Origin: Planctomycetota bacterium
Lineage (GTDB): Bacteria > Planctomycetota > UBA1135 > GCA-002686595
Direction of reading: 5' to 3'
DNA: 64,000 nucleotides
Assembly (NCBI GenBank): GCA_016872755.1
Contig: VGZE01000001.1
Coordinates: 1-64,000, forward strand
Positions 49,781 through 59,372 of this stretch are shown here, in pieces. The translations under genes and the position numbers were made by a program. How positions within the stretch are numbered: position 1 is the stretch's first letter; each line of letters begins with the position of its first letter. Under the pieces are notes generated by a model. The model was given only the letters and a program-made list of their open reading frames with translations. It ran no database searches and was not told the DNA's origin.

Positions 49781-51793
49781 CTACTCGTCGGCGTCCCCCA
49801 CCTCGGCCCCGACCGCATCGGCCTCGCCCTCGGCGAGATCCTCCTCCTCCGCCAGCCCGTACTTGATCAGCTTGCGTTGCAGCGCGAAGCGCGAGATCCC
49901 CAGCTCGTGCGCGGCCTTGCTCTTGTTCCCGCCCAATCGCTCGAGCGCGCCCACGATGGCCTCCTTCTCGAAGCGCGCTACCGCCTCGCGCAGATCGTCG
50001 CCCGGCCGCAACAGCGGCCCGCTGACCCCGGCCTTGGCTTCGCCGCCGAGCACGCCCGGCGAGAGGCTGTCCACGTCGGCGACGTCGGCGCCGAGCACGA
50101 CCAGGCGCCGCATCTCGTTCTCGAGCTCGCGCACGTTGCCCGTCCAGCGACAGCGCGACAGCGCCGCGAGCACTTCGGGCGTCAACAGCGGCGCGGGCCG
50201 CTGCGCCTCGCGCGCGGCGCGCGCCAGCAGCGCCTCGGCCAGCAGCGGGATGTCCTCGGCTCGCTCGCGCAGCGGCGGCAGGTCGATCTGCAGCACCTTG
50301 ATCCGGTAGTAGAGGTCCTCGCGGAACTTGCCGGCCTTGACGAGCTCCTCCAGATTGCAGTGGCTCGCGCCGAGCAGCCGCACATCGACCTTGACCGACA
50401 TCGTCGCGCCGACCGGACGCACCTCGCCTTCCTGCAGCACGCGCAGCAACTTCTTCTGCATCTCGGGGCTCATGTCCCCGATCTCGTCGAGGAACAGCGT
50501 GCCGCCGTGCGCCTGTTCGATCAGGCCCTTCTTCGCGCGATCCGCGCCGGTGAACGCGCCGCGCGTGTGGCCGAACAGCTCCGACTCGAGCAGCGAGTCC
50601 GGCAGCGCCGCGCAGTTCTCACTGACGAAGGGCTTGTCCTTGCGTCGGCCGTTGAAGTGGATCGCGCGCGCGATCAGCTCCTTGCCGGTGCCGCTCTCGC
50701 CCTGGATCAGCACCGGCAGATCGCTCTCGACGACGCGATCGAGGTGCTGGAACAGCTTCTGCATCACGCCGGAGGCTCCGACGATCTCGTGGTAGTCGTA
50801 GCGGCCGCGCGCGCGAGAGAGCTCGGCGCGCACGACCGAAAGCTCGGCGTCGCGGTCGCGCACCTTGCGTCCGAGCTGCTCGTTGAGCCGCGCCACGTGC
50901 AGCCGCGACTCCTCGAGCTGCCGATTGCGCTCCTTGAGGCCGGAGAGCTGGCGCGCGTTGCGCAGCGCAATCGAGGCCTGGTCGCCGAACAGCTCGGCGA
51001 GATCGAGATCGTCCTCGGTGAATGCGCCCTGCTGCAGCCGGTTGTCGAGGTACAGCACGCCCTGCACCCGGCCCTCGCCGCGGATCGGCACGCACAAGAC
51101 CGAGCGCAGCCGCAGGTCCTCGACGCTCGGCATGCCGGCGAAGCGCTCGTCGCGTCCCGCATCGACCGACAGCACCGGGCGCCCGCGTTCGTACACGTTG
51201 CGCGCGACCCCCATCGACAGTCGCGAGCCGGGGGCGAGGATGTCGGATTGATCGTGCTGCCGCGCGACGCGCGGCTGCAGGCGCTGGTCCTCGTCCTCGA
51301 GCAGCAGGAAGCCGCGCTCGGCCTTGAGGAGCTGGATCGCCGAATCGACGACCAGGCGCAACAGTGTCGGCAGGTCCGTCTCGCCCGACAGCGAGCGCGC
51401 GATCTGCGCGAAGGCGCGCAGACCGAAGCGCTCGCGCGACTCGCCGCCGGTCAGCGTCGCGAGCCCGCCCGAGGTTCCCGGCGGCGCCTGGGTTGCCGGC
51501 GCCGACTCGATCTGCACGAGCAGGCGCGTCCCCGAGAGCACGAGTTCGTCGCCGCTGGAGAGCAGCGCGCGCGCGACGCGCTCACCGTTGAGCAGCGTCC
51601 CGTTGGCCGACTCGAGATCGACCACGTACCAATCCAGGCCGTCGCGCTCGATCCGGCAGTGCTGGCGCGACACGAGCTTGCCGGCCAGGCGCACCTCGTT
51701 GTCGATCGAGCGACCGATGCGAACGGGGTCCTGTTCGTAGGCAACTTCGGTGCGGGTCCCCTCCTCGAGCACGGTCAGGCGCAGGCGATTCAT
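49781..51793 (-). CDS. FHA-GAF-sigma54 transcriptional activator
   Basis: 670 residues. FHA domain 1-95 with phosphothreonine-binding residues RIGRS (25-29), SRQH (42-45) and SANGT (62-66); GAF at about 125-285; coiled coil at about 285-325. The AAA+ domain has Walker A GESGTGKE (365-372), the sigma54-contact loop GAFTGA (412-417) and Walker B GTLFLDEIGD. The C-terminal Fis HTH has GGNKSKAAHELGISRFALQR, and an acidic tail ends the protein. It has no receiver domain, so input comes through FHA and GAF. The neighbouring Ser/Thr kinase is the natural partner. Start at 51793 (MNRLRL), where the FHA begins. Confidence 0.93.
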   Translation of the reverse strand: MNRLRLTVLEEGTRTEVAYEQDPVRIGRSIDNEVRLAGKLVSRQHCRIERDGLDWYVVDLESANGTLLNGERVARALLSSGDELVLSGTRLLVQIESAPATQAPPGTSGGLATLTGGESRERFGLRAFAQIARSLSGETDLPTLLRLVVDSAIQLLKAERGFLLLEDEDQRLQPRVARQHDQSDILAPGSRLSMGVARNVYERGRPVLSVDAGRDERFAGMPSVEDLRLRSVLCVPIRGEGRVQGVLYLDNRLQQGAFTEDDLDLAELFGDQASIALRNARQLSGLKERNRQLEESRLHVARLNEQLGRKVRDRDAELSVVRAELSRARGRYDYHEIVGASGVMQKLFQHLDRVVESDLPVLIQGESGTGKELIARAIHFNGRRKDKPFVSENCAALPDSLLESELFGHTRGAFTGADRAKKGLIEQAHGGTLFLDEIGDMSPEMQKKLLRVLQEGEVRPVGATMSVKVDVRLLGASHCNLEELVKAGKFREDLYYRIKVLQIDLPPLRERAEDIPLLAEALLARAAREAQRPAPLLTPEVLAALSRCRWTGNVRELENEMRRLVVLGADVADVDSLSPGVLGGEAKAGVSGPLLRPGDDLREAVARFEKEAIVGALERLGGNKSKAAHELGISRFALQRKLIKYGLAEEEDLAEGEADAVGAEVGDADE

Positions 51794-51940
51794 CGGTTCG
51801 GAGGGAGTTGGCAGTGTGAACGGGGGGGACGGCTCGGTTGCAAGGCGGGCGGGCGAAAACGCACGCTTGCCGCACACTAGCGCCGAGCAGGGTGCGGTAA
51901 CCGCACAGTCGGCGCCGCCAACCCATCGTGATTCCACAAA

Positions 51941-51968
51941 TATATATTTCGTAACAGTTTACGATCAA
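51941..51968 (-). promoter_or_regulatory. AT-rich promoter of the FHA-sigma54 activator / kinase pair
   Basis: On the minus strand TTGATC (51968-51963), a 16-base spacer, TATATA (51946-51941). This is the most AT-rich short stretch among the intergenic regions examined, about 150 bases before the activator start. The same 229-base gap must also hold the promoter of the divergent MEMO-like gene at 52023. Confidence 0.5.
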
Positions 51969-52022
51969 CGCTGTCGGGTCGTGGCTGCGTGTGCGTCCGG
52001 CCTTGGCGGTAGGCTCTGTCGG

Positions 52023-53273
52023 ATGCCCCACCGCGCCGCCATTCCTGCGCTGCGGCGCCTGCGCATCCAGGGCCTGCGCCACGACGGCGAGCCGGTGGTC
52101 GCGCTGCACGACCCGCTCGGGCTGGCCGACGCCGGCGCCGAGTGGCCGGTGGTCGTGCCCGCGCGTGTCTTCGAGATCGCGCGGCGCTTCGACGGCGAAT
52201 CGGCGCCGGAGGAGATCGCGTTGGCCCTGCGGGCCTGGCCGTCCCCGCCGACGACCGAGGAGGTCGCGCGCGTCGCCGGGGGTTTCTCGGACAAGCTGCT
52301 GCTCGACGATCCGCGCTTCCGCGCGGCCGCGGCCCTGGCCTTGGAGCGCTGGAATGCGCAGCCGGCGCGGCCGTGGCGCGACCCGCTCGTGCTCGCGGCA
52401 ACCGATGCTGACTCGCGCTTCGGGCTGCGCATGCGCGTGGCCGGCTTGGTAGCCGACGACTGGGACATGCCGGCGCCGCGCGGCGTGCATGCCCTCTTCG
52501 CGCCCGGCGGCTCGCTCGAACGCGCGGGCCGCCTGTACGGCCGCGTATACGCGGCCGCGCGCCAGATCCATCCCGAGCGCCTCGTGCTGCTGTCCAGCGC
52601 CGGCGCGCCGCTCGACCCGCTGCTCGTGCCGCTGACGCGCACGCTGGCCACGCCGCTGGGTGCGCCGCTGTCGGATGCCGAGGGACTGGACCGTCTCCGC
52701 ATCGATGCCGGAGTCCTCGAACTCGCGCACGCGCGCCACCTGGCGCTCGAACGGCACGCGTTGTTCCTGGCGCTGCTCTTGCCGCGCACGCGCGTGCTGC
52801 CCTTGCTGGTCGGCGCATTGCCGGCGCGCCTGCCCGATGCGCAGGATGCGCCGCGCGGCCTGCCCGAGATCGAGCGCGCGCTCGACGCGCTGCGCGCGGC
52901 CGTCGGGGACCCGGCGCGCACGCTGGTGATCGCGAGCTTCGAACTCGCGCACGTCGACGCGCGCACCGAGCAGCCGCTCGCGTTCAACGCGCGCACCGGC
53001 AGCGCGCTGCGCCCGTTCGATCAACAGGCGATGGACCGCGCGCTGGAGGTCGATGCCGATGCCTTCTGGCGGGCCGGAATGGCGCTCGACGATGCGTGGC
53101 GGGCCGGCCAGCTCGTCGCACCGTACCTCGCGCTGCGCCTGCTCGAGGAACGCACGCCGGCCCCCGGATCCACGCTGGTCGGAGAGACACTCGGCTACGT
53201 GCAGAGCCAGGGCAGCGACGACCTTTCGTCCTGGGTCGCCGCAGCCTTCCTCGAGCGCCAGTCCGACGCGTAA
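52023..53273 (+). CDS. MEMO-like protein (AmmeMemoRadiSam B family) with N-terminal extension
   Basis: 416 residues. The first about 130 residues form an unrecognised domain (LRIQGLRHDGEPVVALHDPL, FEIARRFDGESAPEEIALAL). The rest follows the MEMO pattern: RLVLLSSAGAP where the family has a GxxH loop, then LATPLGAPLSDAEGLDRL, HARHLALERHALFLALLLP (family EHSLExQLPFL), RVLPLLVGALP. MEMO proteins are related to metal-dependent dioxygenases. Here the first loop His is missing, so metal binding may be altered. The FKBP gene follows 32 bases later. Confidence 0.72.
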   Translation: MPHRAAIPALRRLRIQGLRHDGEPVVALHDPLGLADAGAEWPVVVPARVFEIARRFDGESAPEEIALALRAWPSPPTTEEVARVAGGFSDKLLLDDPRFRAAAALALERWNAQPARPWRDPLVLAATDADSRFGLRMRVAGLVADDWDMPAPRGVHALFAPGGSLERAGRLYGRVYAAARQIHPERLVLLSSAGAPLDPLLVPLTRTLATPLGAPLSDAEGLDRLRIDAGVLELAHARHLALERHALFLALLLPRTRVLPLLVGALPARLPDAQDAPRGLPEIERALDALRAAVGDPARTLVIASFELAHVDARTEQPLAFNARTGSALRPFDQQAMDRALEVDADAFWRAGMALDDAWRAGQLVAPYLALRLLEERTPAPGSTLVGETLGYVQSQGSDDLSSWVAAAFLERQSDA

Positions 53274-53305
53274 GATCCTGCGCTCCCATCCCTTCCCTCA
53301 CGACC

Positions 53306-53995
53306 ATGCGCACCCTCCCCATCGCTCTCGCCTCCCTCGCCCTGCTCGGAACCGCCGCCGCCGCGACTCTCGCGCTGCAAGGCGTCGACAACACGCGCTT
53401 CCCGGACCTGTTCGGCGCGCGTCAGAAGCAGCTCACCGCGACCCGGGTCGATCTCGCGTCCGCGGTGGCGAACGCCGAGAAGACAAGCGGCGGCAAGGCC
53501 TTCAGCGCGACGCTCGCCGACGGCGGCGAGCGTTGGGAGATCGTCGCCTTCGCCGGTGACGTCGAGCACAAGGTCAGCATCGACGCCGTCAGCGGCGCGG
53601 TCGTGTCGAACACGCCGACCACCGCGGTCGCGCTGCCCGGCGAAACCGCCGCGGGGGATCCGCAGAAGAGCGCCAGCGGGCTGGTGTGGTACGACCTGAA
53701 GGTCGGCGGCGGCGAACAACCGGCCGGGCCCTCGACGAAGGTCAAGGTGCACTACACCGGCTGGCTGCTCGACGGGAAGAAGTTCGACAGCTCGGTCGAC
53801 CGCGGCGAACCGATCGACTTCCCGCTGAACGGCGTGATCAAGGGCTGGACCGAGGGCGTCGGCTCGATGAAGGTCGGCGGCAAGCGCAAGCTCGTGATCC
53901 CGGCCAACCTCGGCTACGGCTCGCGCGCGACCGGCATCATCCCCGCCAACGGCGTGCTGGTCTTCGACGTCGAGCTGATCGCGATCGTCAAGTAG
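53306..53995 (+). CDS. Exported PepSY-FKBP peptidyl-prolyl isomerase
   Basis: 229 residues. Signal peptide (MRTLPIALASLALLGTAAAA). Residues about 45-105 look like a PepSY domain (VDLASAVANAEKTSGGKAFS, VEHKVSIDAVSGAVVS). Residues about 125-229 are a full FKBP domain with the active-site residues in VKVHYTGWLLDGKKFDSS, FPLNGVIKGWTEGVGSMKVGG and LGYGS. It probably folds proteins outside the cytoplasm. The PepSY-FKBP combination is unusual; PepSY domains often bind or inhibit proteases. Confidence 0.88.
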   Translation: MRTLPIALASLALLGTAAAATLALQGVDNTRFPDLFGARQKQLTATRVDLASAVANAEKTSGGKAFSATLADGGERWEIVAFAGDVEHKVSIDAVSGAVVSNTPTTAVALPGETAAGDPQKSASGLVWYDLKVGGGEQPAGPSTKVKVHYTGWLLDGKKFDSSVDRGEPIDFPLNGVIKGWTEGVGSMKVGGKRKLVIPANLGYGSRATGIIPANGVLVFDVELIAIVK

Positions 53996-54004
53996 CGCGC
54001 GGGA

Positions 54005-54826
54005 TCAACCCCCGACGTACTTCGGCTTGCGCTTCTCCGCGAACGCGGCAAGCGCCTCGAGCCGGTCCTTCGTCGGCAGCACGCGCTCGTAGCAACGCGC
54101 CTCGTGTTCGAGCCCTTGCGGCTGCGGCATCTCGCAGCCGCCGTCGATGGCCGCTTTGGCCGCGCGCACCGCGACCGGGCCGTTGTCAGCGATCGCCTGC
54201 GCGACGCCTTCGGCGACCTTGCGCAGTTCGCCCGGCGGCGCGACGCGGTTGACCAGACCGATGCGCTCGGCCTCGGCGGCGTCGAGCTTGCGCGCGGTCA
54301 GGATCAGGTCCTTCGCACGCGCCTTGCCGATCAGCCGCGGCAGCCGCTGCGTGCCGCCGGCGCCGGGGATGATCGCGAGCGAGACCTCCGTGAGCCCGAA
54401 CTGCGCGTGCGCGGCCGCGACGCGCAGGTCGCAGGCGAGCATCAGCTCGGTGCCGCCGCCGAAGGCGAAACCGTTGACAACCGCGATCGTCGGCTGCGGC
54501 AACGCCTCGACGTCGTCCATCACGCGGCGGATGTTCTTCACGAAGTGCGGCACGCGCTCCGCGGGCATCGTCTTGCGCTCCTTGAGGTCCGCGCCGGCGC
54601 AGAAGGCCTTGTCGCCGGCGCCGGTGATCAGCACGCAGCGGATCGACAGGTCCTGCGCGAGCTCGGCGCACAGCTTGCGCAGACGCCGGAGCGTCGGGAA
54701 CGACAGGCAGTTCATCACGTCGGGGCGCTGGATCGTCAGCCAGACGAGGTCGCCCGCGCGCTCGCAGGTCACGAGCTCGGGCTGATCGGGGACGTCGGAC
54801 GGGAAATCGGCGAGGTAGGAGGACAT
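54005..54826 (-). CDS. Enoyl-CoA hydratase/isomerase family protein
   Basis: Crotonase fold, 273 residues from the ATG at 54826. Oxyanion-hole motifs CAGADLKERK and NGFAFGGGTELMLACDLRVA, catalytic Glu candidates in FGLTEVSLAIIPGAGGTQRL. The GGGTEL...IPGAGGTQ pattern resembles enoyl-CoA hydratases of the AUH/methylglutaconyl type (leucine breakdown), but the exact substrate is uncertain. It converges with the FKBP gene. A 6-bp hairpin (54871-54885) lies in the gap to the LPS glycosyltransferase operon upstream. Confidence 0.88.
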   Translation of the reverse strand: MSSYLADFPSDVPDQPELVTCERAGDLVWLTIQRPDVMNCLSFPTLRRLRKLCAELAQDLSIRCVLITGAGDKAFCAGADLKERKTMPAERVPHFVKNIRRVMDDVEALPQPTIAVVNGFAFGGGTELMLACDLRVAAAHAQFGLTEVSLAIIPGAGGTQRLPRLIGKARAKDLILTARKLDAAEAERIGLVNRVAPPGELRKVAEGVAQAIADNGPVAVRAAKAAIDGGCEMPQPQGLEHEARCYERVLPTKDRLEALAAFAEKRKPKYVGG

Positions 54827-54918
54827 ACGGCTAGAAGGCTCCGCGCTCGATCGCGCTCGAAGTGGCGCGGGACGGGATCCCCGTCGTGGGGGCGCGCGGG
54901 ATCTGCATGGGCATGGTT

Positions 54919-56007
54919 CTAGCTCGGTCGCAGCCGTTCCGACAGGCACTGCCCGAGGACTTCGTCGCCGATCCGGCGCCAACACACGAGCGCCTCGTCC
55001 TTCGGGAGCGCGCACTCTTCGAGGTGGCACGGACCGCACGGCACGACGGCGCGCAGCACGCTCGTGCCCGCGGCGTGCTCGCCGCTGTGGCGCGGATCGG
55101 TCGGGCCGCACACGCAGACCAGGCGCGCGCCGACCGCCGCCGCGACGTGGCGCGGGCCGCCGTCCGCGGTCAGCACCAACGCGGCGCGCTCGCACAGTGC
55201 CGCCAGCTCGGGCAGCTCGGCGATCGGCGCGGTGCACGGGTGCGCTTCCACGCCGCCCAGGCGCCCGTGCAGCGTCTCGAGCACGCGCTCCTCGCCGGGG
55301 CCGCAGACCAGCACGAGGGGGACGCGGTCGCGCTCCCAAAGCGCGCGCAGCACCGGCGCGAAGAGCCAGACCGGCGCCGTCTTGGCCGACTGGGGCCGCC
55401 CACCGGCATTGACGAGCACGAAGCGCGCGCGGTCATGCAGGCCGAAGCGCCCCAGGCGCCGCGCGGCATCCGCGCGAGCCGCCGGACTCGGAATCAGCCT
55501 CGGCCGCGGGTCGCGCACGGCAACGCCGACGGATTGCACGAGCTCGCGACAGGCCGCCGCGTAGGGCCGCGGCAACCAGCGCGGCCAGGCGCCCGCGCGC
55601 CCGATCGAGAGCGGCGGCGCGCCGGCCTCGCGCGGCGGCACCATCCAGTCGGTCAAGAGCAGCGCGCGCAGGTCGCGCGACCAACCGACGCGCCGCGGAA
55701 TGCCGGCGCGCAGCGCGGTCCACGCCGAGCGCAGCGTGTTGTTGAACAAGAGCGCGACCTCGTGGCCGCGCCAATCCGCGGGATGCTCGCCGGATCGCCC
55801 GTCGAATGGCGCGCACCGCGCGCCGGGCAACTGCGCGTCGAGCAACGCGAGCAGATGCCGCGGTCCGGCCAGCGTCAGCCGCTCGACGGCGCCGCGCGCA
55901 GCGTAGTACTCGTGCAGCGCGCGCAGCGCCGGCTCGCACATGACCAGATCCCCCAACCAGGAAGGCGTGCGCACGAGCAGCCGCGGCGTCGACTCGGCCA
56001 GCCTCAT
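54919..56007 (-). CDS. Family 9 glycosyltransferase (heptosyltransferase-like)
   Basis: LPS core sugar transferase, 362 residues. GT-B fold with the N-terminal RTPSWLGDLVMCEPALRALH and the C-terminal donor site VLTADGGPRHVAAAVGARLV and CVCGPTDPRHSG. A cysteine cluster near the end (PCGPCHLEECALPKDEALVC) is typical of this subfamily. Its ATG overlaps the stop of the next upstream gene (ATGA). Third gene of the run kinase - glycosyltransferase - glycosyltransferase. Confidence 0.88.
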   Translation of the reverse strand: MRLAESTPRLLVRTPSWLGDLVMCEPALRALHEYYAARGAVERLTLAGPRHLLALLDAQLPGARCAPFDGRSGEHPADWRGHEVALLFNNTLRSAWTALRAGIPRRVGWSRDLRALLLTDWMVPPREAGAPPLSIGRAGAWPRWLPRPYAAACRELVQSVGVAVRDPRPRLIPSPAARADAARRLGRFGLHDRARFVLVNAGGRPQSAKTAPVWLFAPVLRALWERDRVPLVLVCGPGEERVLETLHGRLGGVEAHPCTAPIAELPELAALCERAALVLTADGGPRHVAAAVGARLVCVCGPTDPRHSGEHAAGTSVLRAVVPCGPCHLEECALPKDEALVCWRRIGDEVLGQCLSERLRPS

Positions 56008-57053
56008 CGCGCGTCGCGCTCCAACACGCGCTGAGCCGCCTCGACCACCTGCTCGACGCCGATGTCGCGCATGCAGCGGTGGTGCGCCAGCGGGCAGACG
56101 CGCTCGAGGCACGGCGAGCACTCCAGGCCCTCGACGCGCACGATTTCGCAGTGCTCGAGCGAGCTCGCCGTCAACGCGGGGGAATTCGGTCCCATCAGGC
56201 TCACGCAAGGCGTGTCGAAGGCGGCCGCGTACCAGCGCGGCCCCGAGTCGCCGACCAGGAGCAGCGCGGCGCCCTCGATCCACGCCTTCAGCGCGTCCAG
56301 GTCGCGCTCGCTGCCGATCAGCGAGCGCGCGCCGCTGCGCGAGGCCGCGCAGACCGCCGCCACGAGCTCCTCCTCGCCGGGTCCGCCGGTCACGACGGCC
56401 GCAAGCCCGCGCCGCTCGTGCAGCGCATCGAGCGCGGCCGCGTAGCGCTCGGGCGGCCACAGCTTGGCCGCGCCGAAGGCCGCGCCCGGACAACACACGG
56501 CATAGCCGCGCTCGCGCAGGCCGAAAGCCTCGCGCGCGCGCCGCACGCGCTCGCGCGTCGCCGCGCCGATCCACAACCGCGGGTGCAGGTCGGGCACGGC
56601 GAGACCGAGCAGGCCGGCCGCGTCGCGTAACAGGTGCGCGGTCGGCACCGCGACGCGCCGACCGTGCCGGGTGGGCACGCTGCAGCGATGCGTCAGCAGC
56701 AGGCCGCGCCCCGACAGGCTCGTGCCGGCGCGGATCGCGACGCCTGCACGGAACGCGCGCCAGGCCGCGCCGAACGAGTTGGACAAGAGCAGCGCCGCAT
56801 CGGCGCCGAGCTCGCGATATGCGCGCGCCTCGTCGGCGCCGCTCTCGAGCGGCACGAGCGCGGCTTCGAAGGGCGCGCCGGCCAACACGGGCGCGAGGTG
56901 CGCGCGCACGAGGATCGAGACGCGTTGGAATCGCGCGCCGCTGCAGGCCTCCAGCAGCACCGGCGTCGACATGACGAGGTCGCCGACCCAATTCGGCGCG
57001 CGGATCACGAGGTGCGCCGGTGCGGTGAGCGCGCTGCGAGGTTCCGCCTTCAT
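56004..57053 (-). CDS. Family 9 glycosyltransferase, heptosyltransferase II-like
   Basis: 349 residues. N-terminal IRAPNWVGDLVMSTPVLLEA matches the WaaF signature (PxWxGDxVM). The donor site has GDSGPRWYAAAFDTPCVSLM and MGPNSPALTAS, where the usual heptose-binding pattern is GNDSGPMH; here W replaces the usual M. The C-terminal cysteines (ECSPCLERVCPL, HRCM) match heptosyltransferases. Overlaps both neighbours by 4 bases. Confidence 0.88.
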   Translation of the reverse strand: MKAEPRSALTAPAHLVIRAPNWVGDLVMSTPVLLEACSGARFQRVSILVRAHLAPVLAGAPFEAALVPLESGADEARAYRELGADAALLLSNSFGAAWRAFRAGVAIRAGTSLSGRGLLLTHRCSVPTRHGRRVAVPTAHLLRDAAGLLGLAVPDLHPRLWIGAATRERVRRAREAFGLRERGYAVCCPGAAFGAAKLWPPERYAAALDALHERRGLAAVVTGGPGEEELVAAVCAASRSGARSLIGSERDLDALKAWIEGAALLLVGDSGPRWYAAAFDTPCVSLMGPNSPALTASSLEHCEIVRVEGLECSPCLERVCPLAHHRCMRDIGVEQVVEAAQRVLERDAR

Positions 57054-57892
57054 GCGCGGCTCTCCGGACCGAGAACGCGCTGGCTGGCGCGATCGAAGGC
57101 CTGCTTCGGCGCGTGCTCGCGCAGGCGCCGCGCCTTGCGTTCGATCGCGGCGACGAAACGCGCGAGCGCCGCGCCGCGCAGCCCGAGGCGGCGCGCCTCC
57201 GGCTGCTCGCGCCGCCAGGCCGCCAGCACCCGCAGGCGGCGCCGCCGGCACACGTCGGTCGGGCAGGACATCAGCAGCGCCGCGAGGTCCTTGACGATCC
57301 AGCGCCGCGCGAGCGCGAGTGCGCGCCGCGCACGCCCCAGGTCGATCAGCACGAGCCCGTCGCGCGTGACCAGGAAGTGCTCGAGGTACAGATCGCGGTG
57401 GCACCAGCCTGCCGCGTGCAGCCGGCCGACGAAGGAACCGAGTGCGCGAGCCGCTGCATCCGAACCGCCGTCGGCGAGCGTGCGTTCGTGCTCGACGTAG
57501 CGCTGCACGAGCAGGCTGCGGCCGCTGCCGCGCCACGGGTTGACGCGCGCGGCGAGATCCTCGGCCCAGCCCAGCGGCTCCGGCACGGCGAAGCCGCGCG
57601 CGCGCAGCGCGAGCAGATTCTCGGCCTCGACGCGAGCCGGCGAGCGCAGCGCGAGACCGCGCGCGCGCTCGCTCCACCAATCGCGCGGCTCGCCGCCGTG
57701 GAAGCGCTTGACGATCACGCGCGCCCCGTCGAGCGAGTGCTCGAAGCTCTCGCGGCCGCGGACGCGGCGCAGGAAGCGCGGCGGCACGAGGTCGAGCAGG
57801 CTGTCGGGGAAGTCGCGACCCGCGCAGGCGGGACCGCCGACACGCCAGCGGCGGGCGCGGACGTGCGGTCGGTTTCGAGGAGCGTCGGGCAT
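57050..57892 (-). CDS. Kdo kinase / WaaP-family LPS core kinase
   Basis: 280 residues. A protein-kinase-like fold of the LPS kinase group: the catalytic motif is WCHRDLYLEHFLV, then VLIDLGRARRA, with RYVEHERTLAD before them. It should phosphorylate an inner-core sugar (Kdo or heptose). The start is the ATG at 57892, although the frame is open to 58288 over the gdhA leader. First gene of the LPS core operon; its stop overlaps the following glycosyltransferase start. Its divergent neighbour is gdhA. Confidence 0.85.
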   Translation of the reverse strand: MPDAPRNRPHVRARRWRVGGPACAGRDFPDSLLDLVPPRFLRRVRGRESFEHSLDGARVIVKRFHGGEPRDWWSERARGLALRSPARVEAENLLALRARGFAVPEPLGWAEDLAARVNPWRGSGRSLLVQRYVEHERTLADGGSDAAARALGSFVGRLHAAGWCHRDLYLEHFLVTRDGLVLIDLGRARRALALARRWIVKDLAALLMSCPTDVCRRRRLRVLAAWRREQPEARRLGLRGAALARFVAAIERKARRLREHAPKQAFDRASQRVLGPESRA

Positions 57893-57994
57893 GCCGGGGG
57901 TCGCCAGCGGCGATTTCAACCGATCAGGACCCCCATTCCACCCCCCTGCCGCCGCGCGGCGAGCGAATCGGCAGCCGCCCCCTTGGCCTAGCGC

Positions 57995-58031
57995 GCTCGG
58001 GAAGCTCGAATATTCGGCCCTCTTCCCGAGC
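57995..58031. promoter_or_regulatory. Inverted repeat upstream of gdhA
   Basis: GCTCGGGAAG (57995-58004) and its exact complement CTTCCCGAGC (58022-58031), separated by 17 bases that include the palindrome CGAATATTCG. It ends 54 bases before the gdhA start, in the divergent gap with the LPS kinase. Either a regulator site or a hairpin in the gdhA leader. Confidence 0.45.
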
Positions 58032-58085
58032 TCACCCCATCCGGCCGCAGGCCGCGCGGGCCCGCTCCCCCCTCCGTCCCCCCTC

Positions 58086-59368
<1,283 letters not shown>

Positions 59369-59372
<4 letters not shown>

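Noticed and set aside
46489-49866. 1125-codon frame antisense to the Ser/Thr kinase
   Set aside because: Composition typical of a mirror frame (Arg, Gln, His, Ala rich) and no domain; the kinase frame is clearly the coding one.
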